Source of the DNA: Odontesthes bonariensis
Taxonomy: Eukaryota; Chordata; Actinopteri; Atheriniformes; Atherinopsidae
Length of the DNA stretch: 64,000 nt
Assembly: GCF_027942865.1 (NCBI RefSeq)
Contig: NC_134509.1
Location: forward strand, 33,468,197-33,532,196
Direction of reading: 5' to 3'
The notes under the pieces are model-generated. The model was given only the letters and a program-made list of their open reading frames with translations, searched no databases and had not been told where the DNA came from. The translations under genes and the position numbers were made by a program. Positions 1 to 12,100 of this stretch are shown piece after piece (within the stretch, counting starts at the first letter, position 1; each line of letters starts with the position of its first letter).

Positions 1-697
1 TCTTAGTACAAGCGCTAATGGAACCTGGCACTATCTCCAAAATTACCGCACTAAAATCATATGCCATGACACCAAACTTCTACAGTAGTACAAATATGGT
101 CTGTACTCACAAAACGATGCAGTTTGAAGTTTGTACATAGTCCAGGAGTTTATTATTATCAACACAAGCCTATTAGCTTCTCTGCAGCTAAAGCTGCGTC
201 GACGTCACTTCCTTGATCTGGGAGCTTCAAAGTAAGATGAGGGTTGATCTACTACTGTAGACAACAAAGTATATGCTATATTCTACATGATTTTTTTTAT
301 GAATTTTATGTTGTAGAGTTGTGAATTTATTTTATCAATGGAGAAATTGAGCAGCCTTGCTTTTGTTCAAGAACCAGCAACAAAAACAGGAACCAGGAAC
401 CAACCCCCTCAGGGTCCCCCCAGAAGAGCTGGAGGAAGTGGCCGGGGACAGGGACGTCTGGGTCTCTCTGCTCAAGCTGCTGCCCCCGCGACCCGATCCC
501 CGGAGCAGCGGAAGATAATGGATGGATGGATGGATGGTTATTGAGATAAGAATTCAGTATGTCCACCCCAGGGCTTGCTCTTTTATTAAAGTTCTAACAA
601 GGTCTATCTTGCTTTGAGTACAACAGACTGCAGTTCGAAATGTTCACAGCAGACAATACCACTGGATTTTTAGTGAGGTGCCATGTTCAGACACTAT
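1..697. other. Gene-free left flank with one LINE tail
   Basis: No supported coding exon. The stretch holds AT-rich sequence and one GC-rich repeat tail (listed separately). The downstream side is the 3' flank of the minus-strand gene that ends at 698. Confidence 0.6.
345..540 (+). repeat. 3' end of a non-LTR retrotransposon (LINE tail)
   Basis: GC-rich segment ending in a tandem ATGG/GATG tail (about 519-538), preceded by a block resembling the CCGCGACCCGA...GCGGAAGA sequence that ends many fish LINEs. This is the usual look of a 5'-truncated copy. The clade (RTE/Rex3-like or CR1/L2) is judged from memory only. Open frames across it are not genes. Confidence 0.5.
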
Positions 698-3600
698 TTA
701 CCACTTACCAAGGCCCCGTCTGACTTGCTTCTCCAATAGCTCCTGAATACTTGGAGCTGGGACACCAGACAGTACTCCGTGCTGCAGAGGGTCGTCCGGC
801 CTCTTTTCGGATACTCGAGGTAGACCATGTTCTGATGACACCCGTTTTCTGACAACAGCCTTCTGAAGGTCTTGAATGTAGCTGTAGTCCTTGTCCTCTT
901 TCACAGCATACAAACTCCACTTTCTGGACTTCTTGTTGAAAAGTTTGCGGTATCTAATCAACAAATTACAAAGCCAATAAATGACCAGCACCATCATGCC
1001 TTGAAACAACAAAATGACTGCCACAGCATCATAATTCATCTTTAAATGGATTCCTACATCTTTATCGCATGGTTATATTTTTATAACTTACTCCAGTGAG
1101 CCATCACGCCTTCTCTTGGGTTGCCTGTGGACATGGTGGTTGTAGTCCAGGGCTGCGAGCAATACTCTGGCTTCGTACACTGGAGGGCTGAAACTGAAGT
1201 GCTTGCTGGCGTACATCAAGATATGGTTGTGGTAAGACTCCAACTCAGCAGTTGACCTACAAATATAGAAGGAAAATTTAGAGAATACAGTGTCATTCCA
1301 ATATGTTGTCTACATATACTAACTGTGTCACGCCACAAAAGCAAGTCAAACAGAACACAGCATTCACATTTCTCAAGACAGTTTGCAGAAATTCAGATTC
1401 TATCACTACCTGAAGTGCAGGTACTTTGGAACCTGGTGGAGCCAGCGTTCATTCAGAATGATTTCTGACAAGGCTTCGTGTGCCACAGACCCCTTCTGGA
1501 TCCAGTCTTTATCCCTTTCATCGTTCAAGGAGCCGTGCTGACAGGCATCCAGGGACCACTGTTCTCCAGTCACATGGTGCAAAAGACCAACCCACATGTC
1601 CTGGGGAAAAAAAGAATAACAACTCAAAAAACAGCAATGTAAGTCCATTGATCAAATCAAGAGGGTGCTCGTCACACCCATACCTGCACCAATATTTACT
1701 GTAGCAAAATGGTAGTTTTGGTCACACATCACTGTAGCGAAGAAGAAAGCACTGTTGTAATTATTTAGATATTTGGGAGTACTAATACAACTCACAAAGA
1801 ATTCGTCATAACTGTCAACTGATTTGCAGCAGAACCAAAAATGATTGCAAATGTCCTTGCTCCATTGCAGAAGGATAGAACACCCCTTCTGCTGACCTGC
1901 CTGAAAAGAAAGAAAGAAAGAAAGAAAGAAAGAATACAAGATAGAAAATTATATCAGACATTATCTATGAAATCCAAATCATCTCATAGGAATTGTTATG
2001 AATACTTACAGCATGGATCTTCTTCCCAAGGTTTTTTAACCCATGCCACATGTCCAGAGTGTGCAGCACTCCACTGTCTTTGAACTTCCCCCGGTTTGGA
2101 TCTGGAACATTGAAACATACACCTACTATCCACTACAGAGATCTCAAATGTTACTAATTGGACCAACACTACTCAAAAACAGAAAACAATTGACAGGCAA
2201 GTCACTTGGTTCTGGCCACAGAAATGGACTTACTGAAAAGAGCCGATATCTGTGTGTGGGTATCAGTACAAACTTCAGCTAGTTTGACTTCCTGGCAGAG
2301 CGTTTCAAAACTTCGGATGAAGCCTTCCTTCTCCATTATTACAGATTTCCTCTGCGTCTCACGTTTGTCGATGTTGACAACACATACAATTTCCTTGGTG
2401 TCATTTTCCATAGCTGTATACGTGCAGTACTGGGCACAGAATCCAGGGCTGTCCATGCGACTGTCAGCTATGAACAGTATTTGAACAACAAAAAAACATT
2501 TATTCTCAAATCTGAAGAGAGCAACAGGTACAGTCTAGTGAGACAGTGGTCAAGTGTTCCAAATTGGCTATACTTACCCAAAACTACAACACTGTCCTTT
2601 GACTGTAGCCTGGATATAACCTCTGCCCGCTTGTCGTGCCAGAAGTCTTTGATGACATCAAGGCAGTATGCATCTTGTATGCCGAAGAAGTTGGACCGCT
2701 CTACTATGCCCATGTTCAAGAATCTGAACAAAAGTGCAATCTTCGCATAATTGTTCCCGGACAAGAGAACGTTGGTGGCCAACATGAAGTCCCCAGCTTG
2801 CATCCCACACTTGAATGTAGGCTGTGAGTTCCATTGCCAGACACAGTGATTGTTTGGACAGATCTGGGTTTGAAAAAAATAGTTATTGTGTGTGTGTGTT
2901 TTGGGGTGTTACAGTTTATATAAACAACAACAAACTGAAGGAAAATGATTTCGGTGTTAGTGTCAACATACCCATTCTAGGATGACCGCTGTACCCCTCT
3001 CCTTGCACTGGATATGGAATGGTCCAGGAGCACCACATTCCAAAGATGTCAGAGGGTCTTTATTTGGACAGAGTGAAACTGGTAGCAACAGATATTCCGC
3101 AAGCTGCTTTAAACAAACATGGTAGGTTATGGATGCTCGTTGACCAATGATGATATCCTCTTCGTCAACCTCAACTTTTCCAAGCACTGGCGGTGGTTCA
3201 GATGTTTCGGTGTCTGGAGAATCATGTACAGTGTCCTCCATGCTGATGGTCTGAAGATTTTCCAGGCCTATTTTAGTGGCAAAGGCTACACCAGCACTGT
3301 AGGAAAAGGAATCTCAATGAGCAAAACATGTAACTAATCAAACTGCAGTATCATTAAAAAAATATATACAGGAGTATATACTAGTATATAGGAGCTAGGC
3401 TCATACCAACACAGGCTGACAGACTCACTCATGATTTATCTAATGGTGGAAATATTACAGTAGCTATCAGGCAAACATACACACCGTAAAAATGCCATGG
3501 ACAGTGTACAATAAGAACATTAAACTAGTGTAAAACAAGGAAAGATGCACCAGGTTATAGCAAAAATCATTGTAATTTCCATCTGTATTGAGTGTACCCG

Positions 3601-6504
3601 TAAAGTGCACCATGTTGTAGTGGAAAAACAATAGAGCAAGAATAGCCCAACTGCATGGCAAATTCCATATCTTACCGTACACAGAAAGGAGGAACATAAT
3701 CATTGTCATCATCACTCTCCTCTATTGTCTCACACTCCTTTGATGTTGAGACATCTGACTCCCCATCTGGAGACCAGTTCTGGTCCTCCGCCCAATCAAT
3801 GCTGCATGTTAGGACCCAAAAATTAGTTCATGTCAAAACAACCGCATCTCACCCAAATTAGCCATTAACTGATTAGTCAGTGAAGTTCTAAATAGAAACA
3901 TGTCATTAACAGTAGGCCAACCACTTACACTGAGTTTTCAATGTTATTGAAAGCATTCTCATCAATGTCATCTTGCAAGTCCAGCGATGAGATGCTACAA
4001 AAATGGCCAGAAAGAAAATCAGTATCAATATTCATCATACAGTGATTTTTGTAGGAATGTAAAAAGAGTCTTTATCAAAATAAATTTACCTTTCTTCGAT
4101 AACATGGACGGCATTGTTATCCACTTCACTGAAAAGCAATGCCTCTCCAGTAAAGTCGTCCTCTCTGTACACAATTGAATAATAACTATAAATGCTTTCT
4201 CCACATGCACATGTTAGATATTGCAACTGTAATTTTAAAAATGATACTAATCCAATTACTTTCCAATGAATACTGCAGACATTTATAACAGCCATCCTAC
4301 CTATCAGACAGGGACTCTCCAACAATTGTTGAAAGTGGTGGCATGTACTCTGTTGTTCTCATGCGTTTTGATGGACTCCATGTCACAGCTAGAGAACTTT
4401 CCTGGTAACTGCAACAAAATAAACAATAAGATGTTTTATCCTCTGTAGCAGCTACCAGCTCAAACCAGTCATAGAAGCAACTTGGCTGTGGCACGCATGC
4501 TGTCAGGCTTTGCCCAAGAAAGATACTACTGCGGTCAAGTGAGCAGACGTTCGTCTTTTCCTGATTTAAAGTACGCCCGTATTACAGAATTTATGGCAAA
4601 TGCAGGAAGTCCATGATACGGAGCATGCAAATATTTTACTCAACTGTAAAATCCTTTTGATCCATAATTTCGACAAAGGCAAATTTCATTATTTTGAAGT
4701 AAAGTCGAGTAAATATTGCAAATAATGCCCTTTTCACATCAAATGAATGACCTTTGAGGCTGAATTTCTCCAAAATGATACAGTGAATGTGCTTGATACT
4801 GAGTGAGTGAACAGTCAGGATGTTACTGAGTTCAAGTGTACATACCTTTGTCAGAAATTACGGATCAAAGGGATTTTACAGTAGCATAAATATCGCACAT
4901 AATGACTTTTTCCACTTGTTAGCACGATTCTTTATATTGGAAGCCCAAGAACCAGTTGGAGCAGTCTTAAGTTAAACAAAGTATTTATTGGAGGTCACAG
5001 GTCAAGTATCAGCGCTGGACTTGGAGAGACAGAGTTCTCGCATGAAATCCGTCCGACCAAGTCCCGAGATCCGGAAACATTTCATATTTATGTTCACCCT
5101 TATCTCAGAGGTTGTACCTACATTTGACGACGCATCATTGAATATTTACTCATGATGTGAGCAGGCCATCCACCGTCTTCGTCATGTTCTTTGGATGTGA
5201 TAAGCGATGTGTGTGTGTTGTCTCAGGCGTGCATCTACTGTACCAGACCTATCTGTCCTAAGAGACGTTTTATCTGACCCAGTTATTTCATCCCGCTACG
5301 TCATCTTAAAATGTCGGACATACATTTGCGTTGAATGAGCAGAGTGTAACCTACAAACTAGGAAAATAGATTATCTAGAGAATTACAGAATGTGAATACA
5401 TAAAGTCTAAGAATAAAGCCAATTTATAACACTTCAAAATAATGAACTTTGAGGCTGAATTTCTCCAAAATGATACAGTGAATATGTTTGGTATTGAGTG
5501 AGTGAACAGCGAGGATGGTCCTGAGTTCAAGTGTATGAACTCATGTCAGAAATTATGGATCAAAACGATTTTACAGTTGAGTAAAATATTTGCACGCTCC
5601 GTATCATGGACTTCCTGCATTTGCCATAAATTCTGTAATACGGGCGCACTTACTACAATACTATGCAACTTCTCAAAAAGCCCATTATGGAGCTCCCCCT
5701 ACAGGCTTCGAGGTAATGTACGGTTACGACACTGTCGTAAATACAACACCCAAAAGGCACATTTATGCCCTACGGTAATTACGGAAACGGACGCTTTCAC
5801 CCGGTTCCGGGAGTCATTTCATCCGTCAGTTTGTCCGTAGGTCAAGAGCTTAGCAATCCGGTGAGCTCCGGGCGAAACGGAGCAATACCAGAGGAATTTG
5901 TGGGGGCAGTAGAGAGTCAGGAGCGTGTTGGCTCCGGAAGTTATGGAGGAAGAAGAAGAACGAAGAGTAGGAGATTTAAAATGGCGGTAATGGAGGAGAG
6001 GATTTGTGAGATGGTCACTTTTACGCGGTTTCTTTGTGTGCTGCCATAAGAGAACTGCATCTTCCTCAATTGACGCCATGTTTCTCAAACCCGCGGCCGA
6101 AAATGACTCAATATTTACCACTCTCTAGAGGATTTCTTACGGACGGAGGCATAAACAGAAGCTCCAGGAGCAACATATGGACCGGACAGACGAATTTCGT
6201 CCGGTTCCGTAGGGCATAAATGGGCCTTTTCGCTAAACTAGCGAGTCACTTTCCGAACACAGTGAAACATCAAGCAAGTACAACACAGCACAAAGCATGG
6301 CAGCAAATAAGGTACTTACTAATCCAGCAGAAAGGTGGCTAGCTCTGAATCGGACTTGTATCCACATGTTTCTTTCAGCTCTCGCCAACGAGTAAAAGCT
6401 GTTCCGAGAGCAACTCTAGTCTGGTCTCTTGCTTTGTCGACCTCTCTCTTTCTCTGCCTTACTTCAGCCAACGTCTTCTTCTGTTTCTTCGGTGCCTCTG
6501 CCAT
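698..6504 (-). CDS. Uncharacterised transposase-like fish multicopy family protein, 13 exons
   Basis: Joined exons (minus strand, 5' to 3'): 6504-6320, 4408-4301, 4164-4090, 3994-3929, 3801-3676, 3296-2972, 2863-2578, 2467-2234, 2101-2010, 1900-1796, 1600-1410, 1256-1092, 953-698. Every border has GT/AG and the phases chain to 738 codons including the stop, so the frame appears intact. The first exon is basic and contains the TRVALGTAFTRWREL block. The middle is acidic. The C-terminal half has a CPNNHC-type Cys/His motif, a SRMDSPGF block, EVCTDTHTQI, DMWHGLKNLGKKI, HHVTG and AELESYHNHI. The spaced acidic residues in SRMDSP, CTDTH and ELES could form a DDE-type triad, but that is my inference. 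The family is one I remember as multicopy and unnamed in fish. Function is unknown: domesticated transposase or mobile gene (Kolobok-like is a guess). Two further first-exon versions lie upstream. Confidence 0.6.
1903..1934. repeat. (GAAA)n microsatellite
   Basis: About eight GAAA units directly next to the acceptor of the exon at 1796-1900. On the transcribed strand it is TTTC, so it forms the polypyrimidine tract of that acceptor; length change could affect splicing. Confidence 0.9.
4572..5655. mobile_element. Foldback-type non-autonomous DNA transposon
   Basis: Terminal inverted repeats of about 95 bp: CGCCCGTATTACAGAATTTA from about 4574 and its inverse ending near 5646. A 135-bp block near 4745-4880 is also repeated in direct orientation at about 5445-5580, giving nested arms. 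The middle (4900-5440) is unrelated sequence with no coding potential. The element splits an older inverted-repeat arm, which supports insertion after that repeat formed. Superfamily not assigned. Confidence 0.5.
5752..6230. mobile_element. MITE with TIR around CATTTATGCCCTACGG
   Basis: Left end 5752-5775 and right end 6207-6230 are inverted copies with one mismatch, about 24 bp each. The element is 479 bp with no transposase. TSD not resolved, so the superfamily (PIF/Harbinger-like possible) is open. The open frames inside are not credible genes. Confidence 0.5.
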
Positions 6505-7333
6505 GATGATCGTACTGACAATGTTGCGCTAGCTTAGCCTTATACCTGGGAGCGTGAGAGGAGTATTTGTTTTTGCGGTAGGTGTGCCAGAAAGCAAGTC
6601 GAAGTACTTCCGCTCAGCTCCCGGACCGGTCCAGCCTATGGGTGCAGCAAAGTTACATAGCGCAACTCAGACCCCCGAAGGGCATATGAGACAGGCCAAT
6701 CGTAATATTAAAACTCATTCTAGCCGCACAATTTTTTTCAAACTGTTATTTTAAGGTAGAAATGTTACATAGTATTGCTTTAAATCAGGAAAAGACGAAC
6801 GCCTGCTCACTTGACCGCAGTAACTGGACATAGCTGCTGTAATACGCCCATGACAATGACCAAAATAACCTAAAATGAGACTTCTGACCAGTACTGTAAT
6901 TTACAGTGATGCAAAAACAGAACCGTCCACATTCAAACATTTTACTACTTCCATGTCGAATGGCATGTATAACGACCAACGTGATAACGTTAGCTTAGCA
7001 CTACTTCCAAGCTAATGTTGCTTAGAATAGCCAGTCAAGTCTAGTCAATTGGGCAGCTTAGCTTGTGGTTTGTGAGTATAAAAACATCAATATAAAACCC
7101 AAATCAACACACCAAGTAGTCTACAATAGCACTTAATTACAAAACAGAATAGCACACCATAAGCATAGCTAATACTAAAACTACCGTTAGCCTGAGTACT
7201 CATTAGCCACATTAGAACATAACGTTAGCTGTTAGCCACAGCCCACCAATATCGGAGCTCAACATTACTAGACCGAGTGTAACCGTTGTCTACCATAAAA
7301 CAAGAAAGAGAATCATATAACAGCTGTAATTAC

Positions 7334-7575
7334 CTGTCGAGAAGAAATATGGCCAAGTCTGCATCTAACTTGAAGCCTTTGAGTTCCCGTAGTTCTCTCC
7401 ACCTCTCAAATGCTTCTCCAATGTTGACTCGAGTTTTATTCCGCGCTCGGTCAATTTCTTTCCTTCGAACGTCCTTTTCCGCTTCCTTTTTCCTCTTCTT
7501 CGAAATTTTGGATGTGTAGGCAGTAGTTAGCAAAGGTGGAATGGGAAGCTTTGGGTTTTTCTGCTGCTGCGCCAT
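7334..7575 (-). CDS. Alternative first coding exon (copy 2) of the transposase-like gene
   Basis: An 80-codon exon beginning MAQQQKNPKLPIPP. It has a Lys/Arg-rich middle and the TRVNIGEAFERWRELRE and LDADLAIFLLD blocks shared with the exon at 6320-6504. It ends in phase 2 before a GTAATT donor, and joining to the acceptor at 4408 keeps the frame (codon AG|T). An in-frame ATG also exists at 7608. Compared with copy 1 it has a longer N terminus and matches the family consensus (LLDSY at the junction) better. It could be an alternative promoter exon or a duplicated remnant; transcription is not shown. Confidence 0.55.
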
Positions 7576-7867
7576 TTTCTCTAAGATTAGTGACATAAAT
7601 GGTGACATAATGAATAATGGTGATAATAATAATTCTAATATTTATTCATGTTAACGTTAATTATGCCATTACATCGGCGGCATAAAATTGTTTCAGCATT
7701 ATGAAAATATGCTGATTCTGATGGCAAGATTCAGAGCTGTCCTGACAACCTTAATGCTACGCTAACGTAGCATAAACATATTGCACGGGCTATAAGGAAA
7801 TGTTACAGTAGCCGTGATGATTTGACCTATTTGGTTACTGTCAACAGAACCAGACAGATGTACTTAC

Positions 7868-8066
7868 GCGTGCAGCAGATATGTGGCTAACTCAGCATCA
7901 GATCTGAATCCTTTCTGTTTCCGTAGCTCTCTCCATCTCGAAAAAGCTGCTCCGATGTTCACGTGTACTGAGCTCGAGCTCGGGCTAAATGTTTCTTTAA
8001 AACTTGCTTTCCGTGGACGGTTTTCCTCTTGTTAGATGCCTTTGTCGTGAACGCTGTTGTCAGCAT
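7868..8066 (-). pseudogene. Decayed third copy of the first exon
   Basis: It encodes HVNIGAAFSRWRELRKQKG and SDAELATYLL before a GTAAGT donor in the same phase 2 as copies 1 and 2. The region upstream starts with an ATG followed by residues like copy 2 (LTTAFTTKASNKRK), but the two halves are in different frames and a TGA intervenes. A short deletion relative to copy 2 explains this. It could still act as an untranslated or truncated first exon. Confidence 0.55.
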
Positions 8067-9103
8067 GAGGGGCGGGCACATTTTTCATTGTTAAGTTTCA
8101 AACACTCTGCAGGCAAAGTTTCCGCCTCCTTTTCCGGTTCTTCTTCTTCTTCGTTTTGTGTTTAGTGGCGGTTGACAAACTAGTGACGCATTACCGCCAC
8201 CAACTGGTCCGTGTTTGGATCAAGACAGCAAGCCAAGATCGGGAAAAGGATTGAAGAAATGAGGGGACAGGTTTCCCCTGTTCTAGTTTATATTTGTAAT
8301 TAGGGATGTGTGCACTACCACATCTCAGAAGGAATCATTTCAGCACTAAATCTTCAGTGTTGTACCATAGAGTCAGCAAGTTTCGGCTGTTCATCATCAG
8401 AAGCTTTCGTCTGAGGAGGTCCCTCAGACTGATCTAAGTTGCTCTTTTTAAATCTCGTCCTGGTCAATGTGGTTTTACTCAGTGCACAACTTTTCTTCTG
8501 TTCATTACAGACGAGTGATTTCTGGTTGGTCTGCTGATGAAGATAAAACGGGCCAAGGAGCAGGAGGCTGCAAATAAACGCATTTGGGGTATTGGCACGT
8601 ATTAAACGCTGGCGAGCGTTGAGATCCTGTTGCTAAGCTACTAGTATTTCAATTGAAAGTTAAGGGCTGTCTTTCTCCTGGCTTTAAACAACCAATATAT
8701 TGTTTCAAATGAAAAAAAATAAACAGGTGTTTTTGTAACAAATGTTTGTATTCCATCAACATGGATTTTAAAATAACATGAATATAGCACATGTTTTTTT
8801 TAACATTAAGTATTATCATTTGGCATGCAGGATACAAAGGCACTCATATTGTACAAATGGGCTACTATGGTAGAGGAATCATTAAAACATAGGCACAAAA
8901 CATAAGTACAATAAAGACAACATAGTATCCCACCTATTTATTCTTGGCAACCCATGCTGAATCTGTGGCACACGTTTTCAGACAAAGTATGTGTCTCTGC
9001 TCTAAGTGGGAGGTATGGAACAAAGACGAGCAAAAAGCAAGAGCAGTTTACTGAAATGGTGACAAACACAGTTCACGACAGGAATGCACCACTGGATCGG
9101 CTG
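8067..9103. other. Gene-free spacer
   Basis: AT-rich, with no exon I can support. It lies between the distal first-exon copy (upstream side of that minus-strand gene) and the 3' end of the zinc-finger gene, so it should hold the zinc-finger 3' UTR and possibly the distal promoter. Confidence 0.5.
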
Positions 9104-12100
9104 TTAGATGTCCAGTCTGGCCTGCCGTTTGGGTCTGCCGAGTTGCCTGGTTGGCCCGATGCGTTTTCCAGCATGCGTGCGCTGGTGCTGGCGCAGTCCC
9201 TGGCGGTAAATGAAGCTCTTCCCACATTCTCCACATTCGTAGGGTCTCTCTCCAGTGTGAAGCCTGTAGTGGACCTTCAGTTCCTCGGACCTGGAGTAGC
9301 CTTTCCCACACACACTACAAATGAAAGGTCTGTCTTTGATGTGGGTCTGGTAATGAGCCGATAGGTACGAGTTAATCCTAAATGTCTTTCCACAAATGGA
9401 GCATGCGAAAGGCTTCTCCCCGGAGTGCTGCATCTCATGCAGCTTGAAAGAGGAAGCTGTGTGGAAACCTCTGCCACACTGGGAGCACAGGAACGGTTTC
9501 TCCCCAGTATGGATGCGCTGGTGAACTTGTATGTAGCTCTCGTTGATGAACCTCTTACCGCAGTCGGGACACGAGTAGGGCTTCTCTTTGATGTGGGTTT
9601 TCATGTGTTCTTCCAGCTTTTCTTTCTCACTGAACTGAATGCCACAGCGGCGGCAGAAGAGAAGCGGTGACGTGCTGTGCTCAGCCGTGTCTGATTCAGC
9701 AGCCGTGTCTGGTTGAGCAGCCATGTCGCTGTGTGCAGCAATGTGGTGTTCTTGCAAAGCTGACTGAGTCTCGCAGTCCTTTCCACATTCCAGGCAGCGA
9801 ACGGACGATCGGATCCTGGATTCTCCCGGCAAAGACTTCAAGTATTCGGAGAGTTCTGACGCAGAGGGATTCTCTTCATCCTCAAAATCCACAGCACCCT
9901 TTCTGCCTGAACAGAATTGAAATATAGAGAGATCTCATGTTTTACACTTTGTATTGTTTCACATGCGGCAGTCTTTGCAGGAGATAAGGCAGCATGGATT
10001 TCCCTTCACATTTTACATTATTACTGTGGGACAATAGTAAACAATAGTCAACACCAAGTTCATGGTCATGAAAAATATCACCTACTGCGACATTTATCTC
10101 AGCTTTACAGACATCTTGATTAACAATTCTGCACACCAACCAGATAGACAGCCTTGTTGACAACTCTCACCCAGATGGACTTTGTAGTGCGTTTTCAGAT
10201 TTCCCTTCTGGTTAAAACCGCGACCACAGATGGAGCAGCAGTACGGCTTCTCTCCTGTGTGGATCAGCTCATGTCGCTCCAGTTTGTAGGCATGAGGGAA
10301 TTCTTTGCCACAAACTGAACAGCAGTACTCCATCTTCTCTTTGGGCGTCTTTAGCAGCTCTGCAGGTATTTCTATTGGTACACACGCCATCTTTCTGCCC
10401 GGTCTCTTCTTGCCTGTACATGGGGAAAAAGAAGTTAAAATGATAAGGTTAGATTTGAGAAATGAGAACGTGGCTTATTAAGATCCAGTCAAATGTCAAC
10501 CAGATCCTGCCTTGACACCGTTATTTGCTGCCTGCCGTCGATTGAACCATAAATCTCTGACTATTCAGGTTATACTAAGACCAATGCCGACCTTTCCTTC
10601 ATAGGAAGGGGAAACATGAGCATCTGTGCAGCGTGGACATGTTAATATTACCATATGAAGGTAATAGTTGATGCACAGTTTATACTCTTAACTGCCGTTT
10701 TCTTTGCCCCAGTTTGGAACAAACGAAGACCCTTTGTTTTGCGCTTTAAAGATTTAGAATATTATTCTTAAATAATTATGTTTAAGAGTCCTTTAGCTCA
10801 CAAAACCACGACATCCCACACTGTTTTTTCTGTCTCACCCCAGGCTACGACCAAGTTTGAATGTTGTGTTCACAAACAGTATAAAACATTTTTTAAAATT
10901 TTAAAAAATCCCTGCATTACGCCTCAGAGTAAACAAAAAGTTATCCATACAAATCATGGGAGAGGTTGCCGAGCACCCAGTGTTTCCTGCAGGAGAAAAT
11001 GACTCTCTTTCTTCTGGCCGAAGTAGCTTTGCAGATATTTTACACACAAAAAAGGAAACAGATGGATACGCCTGGATACACATCCATGTGTTTGTATCAC
11101 CAAATGTGTCCTCTTCAACAATAAAAAAAAATAAATATATGTATGTATATATATTTATATATATATAACATAATAATAATAATAATAATAATAATAACTT
11201 GGACTTATACAGCGCCTTTCAGGGTACCCAAGGTCGCTTAACAAGAGAAAAGAAGGGGGGGGGGGGGGGGGGGGGGGGCCCTGGAGGGGTGGGTTTAAGA
11301 AAAGTAGGTCTTGGAGAAGAGAAGCGTTTTTAGATTCTATTTGAACTGTAGTAGAGAGGGGGCAGAACGGATGTGAAGTGGCAGATTGTTCCATAGGGTA
11401 GGGGCAGTTGAACAGAAGGCCCTATCTCCATATGTTTTTAGTCTGGTACGAGTAACGGAAAGTAGGTCCTTGTCTGAGGAGCGCAGAAGCCGTGACTGGG
11501 AGTAGGGGTGGAGGAGATCAGAGATGTACTTAGGTGCAAGTGAGTGGAGAGATTTGTAGGTCAAGAGAAGGATTTTATAGGTGACGGATTTTATATATAC
11601 TGTATTGTGACTTTGATCATCAATACATTGGTTTTGACTCGGGCTGGGCGAGTTAACTCATTATTATCGCGTTAACTCGCTAATCATTTAACTCCGATAA
11701 ACATTTTATCGCGCATTAGCGCAGGTTGTATTAGTTATTTTATTATTGTAAAAGTCTGTTGCTCACTGGCTTTTATTTTGTAAAAGTCTGTTGCTGTCTG
11801 CTGCGGAACCGGAAAAGAAAGTAATTGGCGGATCCACCAAACATGGAGAAGGGTACGGAACTTTTACTCGGCCATTTTCATTTTAAAGTTCTTCTGGACG
11901 GCGGAGTCGACAGAACCAAAGTCATCTGTAAACACTGCCAAGTTGAATTGTCTTTTCACCGTAGTAGTTCCAGTCTAAAATATCACTTAAAGCTGCCGTC
12001 GGCAACTTTTTTTTAGTCATATTAGCTTGAACTGTCATGGGATTCTGGTAGTAGAATATTAAATAGGCTGTTTAGGAAAAATCCAGAATTCTGTAGCTCC

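Larger units (their letters stand above)
4527..6822. repeat. Interrupted inverted repeat around the first exon of the transposase-like gene
   Basis: The 45-bp block 4527-4571 (starting TACTGCGGTCAAGTGAGCAG) recurs inverted at 6778-6822. The match resumes at 5656 with CAATACTATG against the inverse of sequence just left of 6778, so the left arm has been split by a separate insertion at 4572-5655. The pair encloses the exon at 6320-6504. No clear target duplication was found outside the arms, so it may be a degraded transposon or two inverted copies of one repeat. Confidence 0.5.

Noticed and set aside
190..215. TAAAGCTGCGTCGACG resembling the family A MITE end
   Set aside because: Only partial match and no partner end; insufficient to call an element boundary for the transposase-like gene.
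4881..5440. Possible solo LTR inside the foldback element
   Set aside because: Some wording looked LTR-like (TTATTGGAGGTCACAG), but no TG...CA ends or 4-6 bp target duplication could be found.
5819..6121. 100-codon minus-strand frame over the MITE at 5752-6230
   Set aside because: No homology recognised, and it spans a non-autonomous element with inverted ends.
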